In this document: in pieces, positions 1 through 8,468 of the stretch
How the letters are laid out: the number at the start of each line of letters is the position of its first letter
How positions within the stretch are numbered: the stretch's first letter is position 1
Assembly: GCF_035930445.1 (NCBI RefSeq)
Contig: NZ_CP142394.1
Span: 1,397,501 to 1,461,500, forward strand
Source of the DNA: Sphingopyxis chilensis
Lineage (GTDB): Bacteria; Pseudomonadota; Alphaproteobacteria; Sphingomonadales; Sphingomonadaceae
Direction: 5' to 3'
Length of the DNA stretch: 64,000 nt
Position numbers and translations under genes: made by a program
The notes under the pieces: generated by a model
The model's input: only the letters and a program-made list of their open reading frames with translations
What the model was told of the DNA's origin: nothing
Database searches by the model: none

Positions 1-201
1 CGCATCGAGCGCGGAGTCGTTGAAACCCTTCCACCAAGCTGCGAGTTCGGCGGGGTCGATTGCCGCGCCGCTGCCCGCGCCATAGGCGGCCGGAACGCCG
101 AGATCGCTTGGCGTCGAGGGCCGATAATCAGGGCCGGCGCTGCACGCGGCGAGCGACGCTGAAACCGCCAGCGCCGTCGCATATCGCCATCGAACGCTCA
201 T
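1..201 (-). CDS. RND efflux outer-membrane lipoprotein (NodT/OprM type), N-terminal part
   Basis: Only the first 67 codons lie in the window; the gene continues past base 1. The start is the ATG at 201, chosen because a GGAGG ribosome-binding site sits just upstream (207-212 on the minus strand). The protein opens with a basic, hydrophobic lipoprotein signal and a lipobox ending LAAC, followed by a short stretch rich in P, Y and S and then the segment AAWWKGFNDSALDA. The Dx3W(W/L)xxFxDxxLdxL pattern after a lipobox is typical of the periplasmic entry of OprM/NodT outer-membrane factors, which form the trimeric exit channel of tripartite RND or MFS pumps. No pump subunit is visible because the operon would continue outside the window. 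The identification is firm for the family but not for the substrate. Confidence 0.75.
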   Translation of the reverse strand, partial: MSVRWRYATALAVSASLAACSAGPDYRPSTPSDLGVPAAYGAGSGAAIDPAELAAWWKGFNDSALDA

Positions 202-356
202 TCCATGGCCTCCATCCCCGGCCGTCGAGGGGACAGGGGCCGGTCGTCCCTGATACCCTGTAAAATCAGGCGGCCACCATGTACGGGCACGATCCGCGCA
301 GCCGGTAACGCCGCGGCGCCGACCTCGTTTTTCGACCTGACGCGCGTCGGCCATAT

Positions 357-1055
357 TCACTGATTTCCTTGCGGCGGCTGCGGCGGCCGGCCGGGAGGAA
401 GGCCGCGGACGCCGCCGGGCAGCCGGCCTTCTGGCTGGCGCGCCTCGCCCATCGAGATCGCACCGTTGCGGTCGCGATCGGCTTCGTCGAACCGCTTGCC
501 CTCATAAGCGAGAAATTCGGCGAGCGAGAGGCCGGCGTCATAATTGAGGTTGGCTTTGGCGATGAGGCCGGTGCTCAGCGGCTCGATCAGACCGAGCAAC
601 AGCCGCGCTTCCATCTCGTCGCGATAGTCGGGCTCGATCGTCTCGGGAACGAGGCCGCCGCGGCCGATCGCCTGCGCTTCGTCCGACTGGGCGAGCGAAC
701 CGAGGCTGCGCTGCCATTCGAAAAATTCATCATGGCTGATCGCACGATCCCGGTTCGTATCGATCCGCTCGAACCGCTTGCCGATCAGGACGTCGCGCCG
801 CGCGCTCGCTAGGGCCTTGATTTCGGCGGTCGTCACGAAGCCGTCGCGATTTTGGTCGGCATCGCGAAACATGTTCGCGACGATCTTGTCGAACCGCGCG
901 CGCGTGACCGCTTTGATGTCCTTCATCCGGGGCGGCCCTCCACCCGGAGGTCCACCCTCCGGAGGCCCGCCGCTCGACGGACCTCCACCCCCGAACTGGG
1001 CGTTCGCGGGGACGGCAAGGATCAGGGCGCAGAAGGCAAGCAGGCTCTTGTTCAT
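357..1055 (-). CDS. Secreted EF-hand calcium-binding protein
   Basis: A 232-residue protein. The frame stays open upstream to 1349, but ATG 1055 is preferred because it starts a clean signal peptide (MNKSLLAFCALILAVPANAQ). After cleavage there is a Gly/Pro-rich linker (repeated GGPPxGG). Then come two EF-hand loop pairs: DADQNRDGFVTT and DTNRDRAISHDE in the first half, and NLNYDAGLSLAE and DRDRNGAISMGE near the C-terminus. The tail is again Pro/Gly-rich. EF-hand repeats bind Ca2+; exported EF-hand proteins are common in sphingomonads but their roles are mostly unknown. It lies downstream of a BA14K gene on the same strand and divergent from a CpxRA-like system, so an envelope role is plausible but inferred. 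Confidence 0.8.
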   Translation of the reverse strand: MNKSLLAFCALILAVPANAQFGGGGPSSGGPPEGGPPGGGPPRMKDIKAVTRARFDKIVANMFRDADQNRDGFVTTAEIKALASARRDVLIGKRFERIDTNRDRAISHDEFFEWQRSLGSLAQSDEAQAIGRGGLVPETIEPDYRDEMEARLLLGLIEPLSTGLIAKANLNYDAGLSLAEFLAYEGKRFDEADRDRNGAISMGEARQPEGRLPGGVRGLPPGRPPQPPQGNQ

Positions 1056-1119
1056 CGCTGGGGCTTCTCGATCAGGGGGCGGGCGGGACAACGACACGCG
1101 TCCGGCCCGGGCAAGCGCG

Positions 1120-1458
1120 TCAAACGGCGCAGCGACGCGACTTTCCGGCCCTCGTCCGATAAGTGTCGGTGCGGGCGTTGTAGGAGCGATATTTCTGCTG
1201 GCAGGCGCGGACATGGCGATACCAGTCGCTCTTCCTCGCGAATTGCTTCGGCGGTGCGGGTGGCTGCGCGCCCCAGGACCTGTTCCATTGTCCATAGGGC
1301 GATTTGGGGGCGGCCTTCTTCGCCGGGGCGGGCTTTTTGACGGGTGCATGGGTCGAATGGTCTTGCCGCGCGGGCACGTCGGCCGCGCGCGGCGCGGCGA
1401 TCGACGGGGCGGCGATCATCATCGCGGCGCCCAGCGCGCAGCCCATCAGGATTTTCAT
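1120..1458 (-). CDS. BA14K-like small exported protein
   Basis: A 112-residue protein starting at ATG 1458 with a signal peptide (MKILMGCALGAAMMIAAPSIAA). The middle is rich in Lys, Pro and Ala. The C-terminus has the segment WYRHVRACQQKYRSYN followed by ARTDTYRTRAGKSRRC. A C-x3-YRSY(D/N)xxT-x-Y-x7-RxC pattern is the hallmark of the BA14K/lectin-like family described from Brucella. Longer open extensions upstream (to 2250) are antisense to the response-regulator gene and are not credible. The gene is divergent from the two-component system at 1633-3644, and the 174-bp gap between them holds a CpxR-like direct repeat. Function is unknown; an envelope or cell-surface role is inferred from export. 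Confidence 0.7.
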   Translation of the reverse strand: MKILMGCALGAAMMIAAPSIAAPRAADVPARQDHSTHAPVKKPAPAKKAAPKSPYGQWNRSWGAQPPAPPKQFARKSDWYRHVRACQQKYRSYNARTDTYRTRAGKSRRCAV

Positions 1459-1586
1459 GGCATGACTCCTTGGCAAGGTTGTCGGCCCGTTGCGAACAAC
1501 GGGCCGACGGGGGGAGGGGGAAACGTCACGTCCTTGGATATGGACGATTGCCACGGTGCGCGGGATCAAGAGTTCGCAAGCGGAAC

Positions 1587-1601
1587 GTAAAGTTTGTGAA
1601 A
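1587..1601. promoter_or_regulatory. Candidate CpxR-type direct repeat
   Basis: GTAAA at 1587-1591 and GTGAAA at 1596-1601 form a direct repeat spaced like the CpxR box (GTAAA-N5-GTAAA) with one mismatch. It lies between the divergent BA14K gene and the CpxRA-like operon, so it would suit autoregulation and control of the exported protein. This is a by-eye match to a box defined in enterobacteria, so confidence is low. Confidence 0.3.
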
Positions 1602-1632
1602 AGACGGGGTGACAGCCGAACGGGGGCAGCCG

Positions 1633-2349
1633 ATGGATCGGTTTATGGAAGACGATGCTTCTGTCCGGCGCATCCTGCTGGTCGACGACGATGTCGACCT
1701 CAGCGCGATGCTGCGCGAATATCTGGAAAGCGAAGGCTTTCGTGTCGAGGCCGTGTTCAACGGCCCCGACGGCGTGGCGCACGCGCTGTCGGGTGAATTC
1801 GACGCCGTGGTCCTCGACGTCATGCTGCCGCGTCTCAGCGGCATCGAGGCGCTGCGCCAGATTCGCCAGACAACCGACATTCCGGTCCTGATGCTCACGG
1901 CGAAGGGCGACCAGGTCGACCGCGTCGTCGGGCTGGAGCTCGGCGCCGACGATTATGTCGCGAAACCCTATTATCCGCGTGAACTGGTCGCCCGGCTTCG
2001 CGCAATTCTGCGGCGGCACGCGCCGGCGGCCGCGCAGCGGGGACCAGCCCTGCAACTCGGCGATCTGGCTGTTCGCATCGCCGAGCGGCGAGCAAGCTGG
2101 CAAGGCGTGCCGATTGAACTCACCGCGACCGAGTTCAACATGCTCGTCGTCCTGCTCCGCGCGGGCGAAGAAGTGCAGACGAAGGACGAACTGTCGCTTC
2201 GCGCCATCGGCCGGCCGCGCCAATCCTATGACCGCAGCGTCGATGTCCACATCAGCAATCTCAGGTTGAAACTCGAGGGTGCGTCGGCGGGATGCGTCGG
2301 TATCGAAACGTTGCGCGGTATCGGTTACAGGCTGCGGAGCGCGTCATGA
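1633..2349 (+). CDS. OmpR-family response regulator (CpxR-like)
   Basis: Receiver domain followed by a winged-helix DNA-binding domain. With ATG 1633 the protein is 238 residues. The acidic cluster is LLVDDDVD, the phospho-acceptor is the Asp of VLDVMLPRLSG (about residue 62), and the conserved Thr and Lys are in MLTAKGD and VAKPYYPREL. The C-terminal half has the Trans_Reg_C signature ELTATEFNMLVVLL and ends in RGIGYRL. ATG 1633 is preferred over 1609 because a purine-rich GGGGGCAG precedes it; 1645 is also possible. The stop overlaps the start of the kinase gene by four bases, so the two are translationally coupled. The CpxR resemblance rests on the partner kinase and on the divergent envelope genes. 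Confidence 0.9.
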   Translation: MDRFMEDDASVRRILLVDDDVDLSAMLREYLESEGFRVEAVFNGPDGVAHALSGEFDAVVLDVMLPRLSGIEALRQIRQTTDIPVLMLTAKGDQVDRVVGLELGADDYVAKPYYPRELVARLRAILRRHAPAAAQRGPALQLGDLAVRIAERRASWQGVPIELTATEFNMLVVLLRAGEEVQTKDELSLRAIGRPRQSYDRSVDVHISNLRLKLEGASAGCVGIETLRGIGYRLRSAS

Positions 2350-3644
2350 GGACTCGGCTCTTCTGGAAGATATTGCTCGCGTTTTGGCTGACGTTTTTCG
2401 CGATCACGCAAGGGGTCTGGCTGCTCTTCCAGTTGCAACGCGACGATCGGGGACCGCCCGAGCGTTTCATGGTCGAGCGGATGGCACCGACGCTGCTGGC
2501 CGCTGCCAAGGGCGAGGTGGAGCGATCGGGAAAGCCGGGTTTCGATGCGCTCGTTCGCTCGCTTCCTACCGATCAGCGTGCGCGGTTGCAACTTGTCGAA
2601 GCGGGCGAGGCCGCTTCGCCCCGTTCCGGCGATTTCGTGCATTCGCTGTCGCGGGAGGCGGTCGCCCCGGACCGGCGGCGCTTTCGCGTAAACTATTGGT
2701 ACCGCGACGAGCGCCGCCGAGCCGATATCTTCAACATGCCGCTCGAACTGCTCACGCTGGGGCTCGTCGGCGGATTGTTCTTCGCGGCAATGTTGGGCTG
2801 GTATCTGACCCGGCCGATCATTCGCCTTCGCAAGGGGTTCGATCGGCTCGCGCAGGGGCGGCTGTCGGAGCGGCTCGCGCCGGTGATCGGCAACCGGCGC
2901 GACGAGATAGCCGATCTGGCGCATGATTTCGACCGCATGGCGCAGCGGCTCGAAGAGCTGGTCGGCGCACGCGACCGGCTCCTCCACGATGTCTCCCACG
3001 AACTGCGTTCGCCGCTCGCCCGGCTCCAACTCGCGATCGGGCTGGCGCGACAGGCGCCGGAACGGACCGAGGCGTCGCTGGCGCGGATCGATCATGAGGT
3101 CGCGCGCCTTGACGCGCTGGTGGGCGAATTGCTGAGCCTCGCACGATCTGAACATCGCGCGGGTGAAAGCGACGACTATTTCGACCTCGCAGACGTCCTG
3201 CGAAGCGTGATCGAGGACGCGCAATTCGAGGCGAATTCGCATGATGTTTCGATCCGCCTTCACGGCGAGGCAATGTCCAGTGATCAGGCCCCGCCGATAC
3301 GCGGCGACGCGGAAGCGGTTCGCCGGGCAATCGACAATATCGTCCGTAACGCGATCCGGTTTTCGGAGTCCGGTCAATCTGTTGACGTCGATTATAGGCT
3401 GGAAGCCGGAGCGCATTGCGTCCTGGTGGCTGATCGAGGGCCTGGAATCGACGAAGCGAGCATCAATGCGATGTTCGAACCATTTGCGCGGGGAAGCGAA
3501 GAGAGCGTGGGTTTCGGTCTGGGGCTGTCGATCGCAAAACGCAGTATAGCGATCCACAGAGGCACGATCGCGGCAAATAATCGTCTGGGCGGTGGCTTGG
3601 CCGTTCGCCTGTGCATTCCGATCACCGAATTATCTGCCGAATAG
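2346..3644 (+). CDS. Sensor histidine kinase (CpxA-like)
   Basis: A 432-residue membrane kinase. TM1 spans about 8-30, a periplasmic sensor region about 31-133, and TM2 about 135-156. The HAMP linker follows, then the HisKA H-box HDVSHELRSPLARLQL with the phosphorylated His near 218. The catalytic domain has an N-box (DNIVRNAIRFS), a G1 box (DRGPGID) and a G2 box (GFGLGLSIAKR). The 'HDVSHELRSPLARLQ' form and the small periplasmic domain resemble CpxA-type kinases that sense envelope stress. It starts at the ATG of an ATGA overlap with the regulator stop, so the pair is one operon. The stimulus is unknown. Confidence 0.9.
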   Translation: MRTRLFWKILLAFWLTFFAITQGVWLLFQLQRDDRGPPERFMVERMAPTLLAAAKGEVERSGKPGFDALVRSLPTDQRARLQLVEAGEAASPRSGDFVHSLSREAVAPDRRRFRVNYWYRDERRRADIFNMPLELLTLGLVGGLFFAAMLGWYLTRPIIRLRKGFDRLAQGRLSERLAPVIGNRRDEIADLAHDFDRMAQRLEELVGARDRLLHDVSHELRSPLARLQLAIGLARQAPERTEASLARIDHEVARLDALVGELLSLARSEHRAGESDDYFDLADVLRSVIEDAQFEANSHDVSIRLHGEAMSSDQAPPIRGDAEAVRRAIDNIVRNAIRFSESGQSVDVDYRLEAGAHCVLVADRGPGIDEASINAMFEPFARGSEESVGFGLGLSIAKRSIAIHRGTIAANNRLGGGLAVRLCIPITELSAE

Positions 3645-3693
3645 GATTGAGGCGGAACGGAAGGTCTGCTTTTTTGCGTGCGCATTCCCGATT

Positions 3694-3720
3694 CCGGACC
3701 GTCAGCTATCGGCCATTAAC
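3694..3720. repeat. Degenerate copy of dispersed intergenic repeat
   Basis: The core reads CCGGACCGTCAGCTATCGGCC, related to eight other short copies found between genes in this window (consensus roughly aaagc-GnCTGnCcgcTAACGGCC). It lies between the kinase stop and the convergent antiporter stop. Confidence 0.4.
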
Positions 3721-5362
3721 CGCGATACCGCGCCTCGGACAGATCGAGCTCGCGGATCAGTTTTCGGGCCACCTCGCTGCCGATCGCGCGAGCGCGGCCA
3801 AGCTTCATGAGTGCTTCGCGTTCGGCTTTGACACCGACAAGCTGAAATTCCCGGATGAGATGCTCTTCCGCCCGGCGTGCCTCGGAGAGGCCCTGGCTGC
3901 GGCTCTCGATACGCTCGCGGTAAAAGTCCATGACGCGCGCGCCCGCGGCGGCATAGAGGTCGGCTTCGCCATGATCCTCGGACAAGGCGTGCTGGCGCCG
4001 CTCGATCGCGCGGATGGCTGCTTCGGCCGTTGCTACGCGAGCCGCATCCTCCTCGGCCTGTTTCGATGGTTCCGGCGGCATCACCAGCCCCTTGAGCAAC
4101 AGCGGCAATGCGACGCTGGCCAGGACCAGCGAGACGATGATGACACCCGCCGCCAGGAAGATCGCAAGATCGCGCGCCGGAAAAGCTGTGCCATCATCGA
4201 GCGCCAGCGGCAGCGTCAGTACGCCCGCCAGCGTGATCGCCCCGCGCACGCCGGCGAACGACATGGCGGCAACCAGTCGCCAGTCGGGGCTTTGAAGGCC
4301 GCTGTCCTTGTCGCGCTTGCGCAGGATGGTGAACCTCAGGGAAACCCACACCCATATGAAACGCAGCGCCGCCAGTCCCGCGACGATCGCGATCACATAG
4401 ATGCCGAGCCACCAGGGCGCGCTATGTCCCGTCAGTGTCACGGTCTCTTTCGCGCCAGCGAGGATCGCGGGCAATTGTTCGCCGAGCAGCACGAAGATGA
4501 TACCGTTGAGCGCGAACTGGATGGTGTCCCACACCGAATTACGCCGCATCCGCGTGACCGCCATCGCTTGACGCGATATTTCGGCAAAGCTCATGGTCAC
4601 GCCCGCGCTCACCGCGGCAAGGATGCCCGAGGCGTGAAAATGCTCGGCGAGGAGGTAGGAGCCGAAAGGGATCAGCAGGCTGACGAGAACCTGTGAGCCC
4701 GTATCCTCGCCCCAGCGTTTCGTCACCCAGGCTTTGACGCGGGTCACGGCCAGCGTGACCGCGACGCCGATCGCCAGTCCCGCGCCCGCGACCCACAGGA
4801 AATTGAGCGCGGCGGTGCTGGCCGAGAAGGTGCCGGTCAGCGCGGCGGCGATGGCAAAACGCAGGCAGACGAGCCCCGACGCATCGTTCAGCAGCGACTC
4901 ACCCTCCAATATGTGCATCATCCGCTTGGGGATCGGCACGCGGGCCGCGATGGCGGAGACCGCAATAGGATCGGTCGGCGATACGACGGCGGCGAGCGCG
5001 AAGGCGACCGCCATCGGCATCGCCGGGATCATCCAGTGGATGAACAGGCCCATGCCGACGACTGTTATCAGGACGAGGCCGAGCGCGAGTTCGACCACCG
5101 TCGAGACGTCTTTCAGCAATTCATCCTTGGGAATGCGCCAGCCGTCGAGGAATAGCAGCGGCGGCAGGAAAAGCAGCAGGAACAGTTCGGGGTCGAGCTC
5201 GACACGGTAGGATGTCGATAGACCAATGCCCGCTCCTAGCAGGATCTGCACGAGCGGGGTTGGCAAGGATATGGGGAGCATTCGGGATATCGCGCCGCTG
5301 ACGACGACAGCCAGCAGCAGAAAGAGGACGATCGATACCGTATCCAAGTAATTTCGCTCCAT
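3716..5362 (-). CDS. Na+/H+ antiporter, CPA1 (NhaP/YjcE) family
   Basis: A 548-residue protein with about 12 hydrophobic segments in residues 1-415 and a charged cytoplasmic tail of about 120 residues. Family marks include LFLPPLLFLDGW in the third segment, the ion-site region VVSPTDPIAVSAI with the conserved Asp, and EGESLLNDASGLV, all typical of CPA1 exchangers. These use the proton gradient to expel Na+ (or K+) and control cytoplasmic pH. The Arg/Glu-rich tail (with RAIERRQHALSEDHGE) probably regulates activity, as in other long-tailed members. It sits just downstream of the DUF983 gene on the same strand (38-bp gap), but a shared transcript is not proven. Cation specificity cannot be read from sequence. 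Confidence 0.92.
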   Translation of the reverse strand: MERNYLDTVSIVLFLLLAVVVSGAISRMLPISLPTPLVQILLGAGIGLSTSYRVELDPELFLLLFLPPLLFLDGWRIPKDELLKDVSTVVELALGLVLITVVGMGLFIHWMIPAMPMAVAFALAAVVSPTDPIAVSAIAARVPIPKRMMHILEGESLLNDASGLVCLRFAIAAALTGTFSASTAALNFLWVAGAGLAIGVAVTLAVTRVKAWVTKRWGEDTGSQVLVSLLIPFGSYLLAEHFHASGILAAVSAGVTMSFAEISRQAMAVTRMRRNSVWDTIQFALNGIIFVLLGEQLPAILAGAKETVTLTGHSAPWWLGIYVIAIVAGLAALRFIWVWVSLRFTILRKRDKDSGLQSPDWRLVAAMSFAGVRGAITLAGVLTLPLALDDGTAFPARDLAIFLAAGVIIVSLVLASVALPLLLKGLVMPPEPSKQAEEDAARVATAEAAIRAIERRQHALSEDHGEADLYAAAGARVMDFYRERIESRSQGLSEARRAEEHLIREFQLVGVKAEREALMKLGRARAIGSEVARKLIRELDLSEARYRG

Positions 5363-5399
5363 TTTGCGGGTTGCCGGCCATCTAAAAGGCGGGACTTTG

Positions 5400-5921
5400 T
5401 CAGGGCAACCCTTTGCCGTTTCCGCCCGGGTGGCCGGGCATCGGGTTTTCTTCTTTCGAAGTGCCCCGTTCCTTCACGAACCCGTGCATGCCGAACCACC
5501 ATTGCAAGGCGATGGTCGCGCCCTTCGCGGGCTGAAGAATGCCGATCATCAGTATCAGCATCGACGACACGATGATCGCGGCCAAAGCGGCCAGTGACAG
5601 TGCCGTCTCCTGAACGAGCGCGATGATGATCGGCGCCATGATATGCCCGGTCAGCAGGATCGACACATAGGCCGGGAAATCATCAGCCTGCTGATGGGTC
5701 CAGTCTTGCCGGCACCGGGGGCAAGTCGCCACCGGTTTGAGGAAGCGATGAAAGAGCTTCGCATCGTTACAACGCGGGCATCGGCCTCGCGCGCCGCGGG
5801 CCATCGCCTCCCAACCGGAGGATGGAAGTGCAAAGTCTTCGCCTTCCGGATCCTGATCGTTCGGCGGCTGAATCTTCCTGGCGATGGGGCGGTCGAATGG
5901 CGACACCATGAAATCCGGCAT
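5400..5921 (-). CDS. DUF983 family membrane protein with zinc ribbon
   Basis: A 173-residue protein. A short hydrophilic N-terminus is followed by a four-Cys knuckle (GRCPRCNDAKLF ... TCPRCRQDW), an obvious zinc ribbon, and then two hydrophobic segments at about 87-107 and 113-135. The pattern RGRCPRC(G/N)-x-LF-x(7)-C-x2-C plus two TM helices defines DUF983, a conserved alphaproteobacterial family often found near cytochrome oxidase or NUDIX genes; its function is unknown. The C-terminal 35 residues are polar and Gly-rich. GGAGAG precedes ATG 5921; a second in-frame ATG is at 5909. Confidence 0.85.
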   Translation of the reverse strand: MPDFMVSPFDRPIARKIQPPNDQDPEGEDFALPSSGWEAMARGARGRCPRCNDAKLFHRFLKPVATCPRCRQDWTHQQADDFPAYVSILLTGHIMAPIIIALVQETALSLAALAAIIVSSMLILMIGILQPAKGATIALQWWFGMHGFVKERGTSKEENPMPGHPGGNGKGLP

Positions 5922-6027
5922 CAGCCGCGCTCTCCGAGGAAAATCTGCGAACTATAATCCTGGCGGACACCCGTCACGGTTGATCGATTGCTTGGCATGA
6001 TCGATATATACAGTATTAGATGATGGT

Positions 6028-6053
6028 GTTAAGATTGATAAATGATGTATCAA
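6028..6053. promoter_or_regulatory. AT-rich operator candidate upstream of the XRE-sulP operon
   Basis: The 148-bp gap 5922-6069 is AT-rich compared with its surroundings. It contains the perfect inverted repeat TTGATA-N7-TATCAA (6035-6053), and GTTAAGATTGATA (6028-6040) overlaps its left arm. That 13-mer occurs again in inverse orientation at 8800-8812. An operator ending 16 bp before the start of a small HTH protein suggests autorepression; the binding protein is inferred. Confidence 0.5.
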
Positions 6054-6069
6054 ACATCGGGGAGCTGAT

Positions 6070-6390
6070 ATGATCACCTCACAGCAGATGCGGGCCGCGC
6101 GCGCCCTTCTTGGGATCGATCAGCGTCAACTCGCCGAACTGGCGGGCCTCTCTCTTCCCACGATCCAGCGGATGGAAGCATCCAATGGCCAGGTTCGCGG
6201 TGTCGTCGATACGCTGGTGAAGGTGATCGGAGCGCTCGAAAGCAACGGGATCGAACTGCTTGGCGAATATTCTTCGAGCACCGGGCACGGGCGCGGCGTG
6301 CGACTGCGCGAAGCGGCCCTCGCCGATCCCGCGCGGCCCGGGCGCGGGCTTCTTTCCGCCAAATTTCCGAGCCGGCCCGAAATTCGGTGA
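6070..6390 (+). CDS. XRE-family HTH transcriptional regulator
   Basis: A 106-residue protein with one helix-turn-helix at about residues 6-35: MRAARALLGIDQRQLAELAG followed by LSLPTIQRMEA, the Cro/C1 fold. A short helical segment follows (VDTLVKVIGALESNGIELL), a common layout in single-domain XRE regulators. The last 40 residues are Arg/Pro-rich and disordered. Start ATG 6070 has GGGGAG eight bases upstream. The TGA stop overlaps the GTG start of the SulP gene (GTGA), so the regulator and transporter are co-translated. It probably controls that transporter through the inverted repeat at 6035-6053. Confidence 0.85.
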   Translation: MITSQQMRAARALLGIDQRQLAELAGLSLPTIQRMEASNGQVRGVVDTLVKVIGALESNGIELLGEYSSSTGHGRGVRLREAALADPARPGRGLLSAKFPSRPEIR

Positions 6391-8048
6391 AACCCGAGAC
6401 CTATACGCCGAAGCTCCTTACGGTCTTTCGCGAAGGTTATTCCGCCGCCACATTCCGCGCCGATGCGATCGCCGGGCTGACCGTCGCGATCGTCGCCTTG
6501 CCGCTCGCCATGGCGCTCGGCATCGCCAGCGGCGCCTCGCCCGACAAGGGGCTGATTACCGCGGTCGTCGCGGGCTTCCTGATCTCGGCGCTCGGCGGAT
6601 CGCGCGTCCAGGTCGGCGGGCCGACCGGCGCCTTCGTCGTCGTGATCTTCAATGTGATCGCGAGCCACGGCTATGACGGGTTGCTCGTCGCGACATTGCT
6701 TGCGGGGCTCATCCTGATCCTCGCCGGCGTGCTGCGGCTCGGCCAGATGATCAAATATATCCCGCATCCGGTCGTGATCGGTTTCACGGCGGGTATAGCG
6801 GTTATCATCGCCTCGAGCCAGGTGAAGGACTTCCTTGGTCTTGCGATCGACAAGATTCCCGCCGACTTCCTTCCCAAATGGCAGGCGTATCTTGGGGCGC
6901 TGCCTAGCGCGAGCTGGGCGACCATTGGGGTCGGCGCGAGCGCTCTCGCGATCATCGTTGCGCTTCGCAAATTCGCGCCGCGCTTGCCTGGCTTCCTGAT
7001 CGCGGTGGTGGCAAGCTCGATCGCCGTGGCGCTGCTAAACCTTCCGGTCGATACGATCGGTTCGCGCTTTCCCGACATCCCGGCAGGCCTTCCGATGCCG
7101 TCGCTTCCAGATCTCTCGCTCGCGAAAATCAACGCCGTCCTGCCGTCGGCCTTCACCATCGCGTTTCTCGCGGGGATCGAGGCGCTGCTGTCCGCGGTCG
7201 TCGCCGACGGCATGGCCGGGACGCGACACCGCTCGAACCAGGAACTCATCGGCCAGGGCGTCGCCAATCTCGGCTCGGCGCTGTTCGGCGGCCTTCCCGC
7301 GACCGGTGCAATTGCCCGCACCGCGACCAATATCCGCTCGGGCGCGAAGACCCCGGTCGCGGGCATGATGCATGCGGCCTTCCTGTTGCTCTTCATCCTC
7401 TTCGGCACCGACCTCATGGCCTATGTGCCGATGGCGGCGCTCGCCGCGATCCTCTTCATGGTCGCCTGGGGCATGAGTGAGTATCAGCGCTTCCTTGCCT
7501 TGCTGCGGATGCCGAACAGCGATCGGGCCGTTCTGCTGCTCACCTTCGGACTGACGGTGCTCGTCGACCTGACAGTCGCGATCGCCGTCGGCGTGACGCT
7601 CGCGTCGCTGCTGTTCATGGCGCGCATGGCCGAGGCGGTCGAGGTCGGGTCGGGAGGGCCGCGCGATCCCGAACTCGATGCCGAAGATATCGACCAGCGT
7701 GACGATTTGCCGCCGGGTGTCGAGGTGTTCCGGATCGCCGGGCCCTTCTTCTTCGGCGTCGCGGGCGAACTTCTCGATACGCTGCGCCGGTTGGGGCAGT
7801 CGCCGCGCGTGATCATCCTGCGCCTGCGGCTTATGCCCCTCCTCGATGCGAGCGGTGCGCAGGCGCTGGAGGAATTCGTCGAACAGGCACGGCTCGCCGG
7901 GGCTGAGATCATATTGTCCGGCGTACAGCCGCAGCCCCGTTCGATGCTCGATCGCGTCGGACTCGGCGAAACGTCGATGAAGCTCTCGTATGCAGCCGAC
8001 TATGCGCGCGCCCAGTCGCTCGCCGCCGAGCTACTCGAAAGGAAGTGA
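6387..8048 (+). CDS. SulP family anion transporter with STAS domain
   Basis: A 553-residue SLC26/SulP protein starting with GTG inside the stop of the upstream gene. The N-terminal 20 residues are cytosolic. The transport domain (about 25-400) has 12-14 hydrophobic segments and the SulP marks VALPLAMALGIASGASP and GGSRVQVGGPTGAF (substrate-site region), plus GGLPATGAIARTATNIRSGAKTP split over two helices. A C-terminal STAS domain (about 445-550) contains IILRLRLMPLLDASGAQAL. SulP proteins carry sulfate, bicarbonate or dicarboxylates; substrate cannot be assigned here, and no carbonic anhydrase or sulfur gene is adjacent. Coupling to an XRE protein is an uncommon arrangement worth noting. Confidence 0.93.
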   Translation: MKPETYTPKLLTVFREGYSAATFRADAIAGLTVAIVALPLAMALGIASGASPDKGLITAVVAGFLISALGGSRVQVGGPTGAFVVVIFNVIASHGYDGLLVATLLAGLILILAGVLRLGQMIKYIPHPVVIGFTAGIAVIIASSQVKDFLGLAIDKIPADFLPKWQAYLGALPSASWATIGVGASALAIIVALRKFAPRLPGFLIAVVASSIAVALLNLPVDTIGSRFPDIPAGLPMPSLPDLSLAKINAVLPSAFTIAFLAGIEALLSAVVADGMAGTRHRSNQELIGQGVANLGSALFGGLPATGAIARTATNIRSGAKTPVAGMMHAAFLLLFILFGTDLMAYVPMAALAAILFMVAWGMSEYQRFLALLRMPNSDRAVLLLTFGLTVLVDLTVAIAVGVTLASLLFMARMAEAVEVGSGGPRDPELDAEDIDQRDDLPPGVEVFRIAGPFFFGVAGELLDTLRRLGQSPRVIILRLRLMPLLDASGAQALEEFVEQARLAGAEIILSGVQPQPRSMLDRVGLGETSMKLSYAADYARAQSLAAELLERK

Positions 8049-8130
8049 ATGCGGTGCCGCGCTCTGCGCGCTCTCAAAACCGGACACGTTCGTTCAACCG
8101 ACCGGTCGTCCAACCCCAATGGAGCATGAA

Positions 8131-8436
8131 ATGACCAACGATGATGATTATGTCTATGACGAGGAGAGCGGCGAGTGGATGTCGGCATCCGAACTGGCCG
8201 CCCGAAAAGCCGCCGCCGGCCAGGTCGAGGTGCGCGATGCGGTAGGCAACATCCTTCAGGACGGCGATCAGGTGGTTCTAGTCAAGGACCTCGACGTCAA
8301 AGGCGCCGGCAAGACGCTCAAGGTCGGGACCGTCATCAAATCCATCCGGCTGACCGGCGATCCGCAGGAAATCGACTGCCGCCACGAGGCGATCAAGGGT
8401 CTTGTCCTGCGAGCCGAGTTCGTGCGCAAGCGCTGA
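8131..8436 (+). CDS. PhnA/YjdM-like domain protein (no zinc ribbon)
   Basis: A 101-residue protein. The C-terminal 65 residues match the PhnA domain: DAVGNILQDGDQVVLVKDL then VKGAGKTLKVGTVIKSIRL and LVLRAEFVRK. The family's usual N-terminal zinc ribbon is replaced by an acidic segment (NDDDYVYDEESGEWMS). PhnA was named from the phosphonate operon of E. coli but is not needed for phosphonate use, and its role is unknown. ATG 8131 is chosen because GGAGC lies five bases upstream; ATG 8119 would add four residues. It follows the SulP gene by 82 bp and may be cotranscribed. Confidence 0.85.
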   Translation: MTNDDDYVYDEESGEWMSASELAARKAAAGQVEVRDAVGNILQDGDQVVLVKDLDVKGAGKTLKVGTVIKSIRLTGDPQEIDCRHEAIKGLVLRAEFVRKR

Positions 8437-8468
8437 ATCTTCGCCGCCGCCGGCCTTCCTACGCGGGC

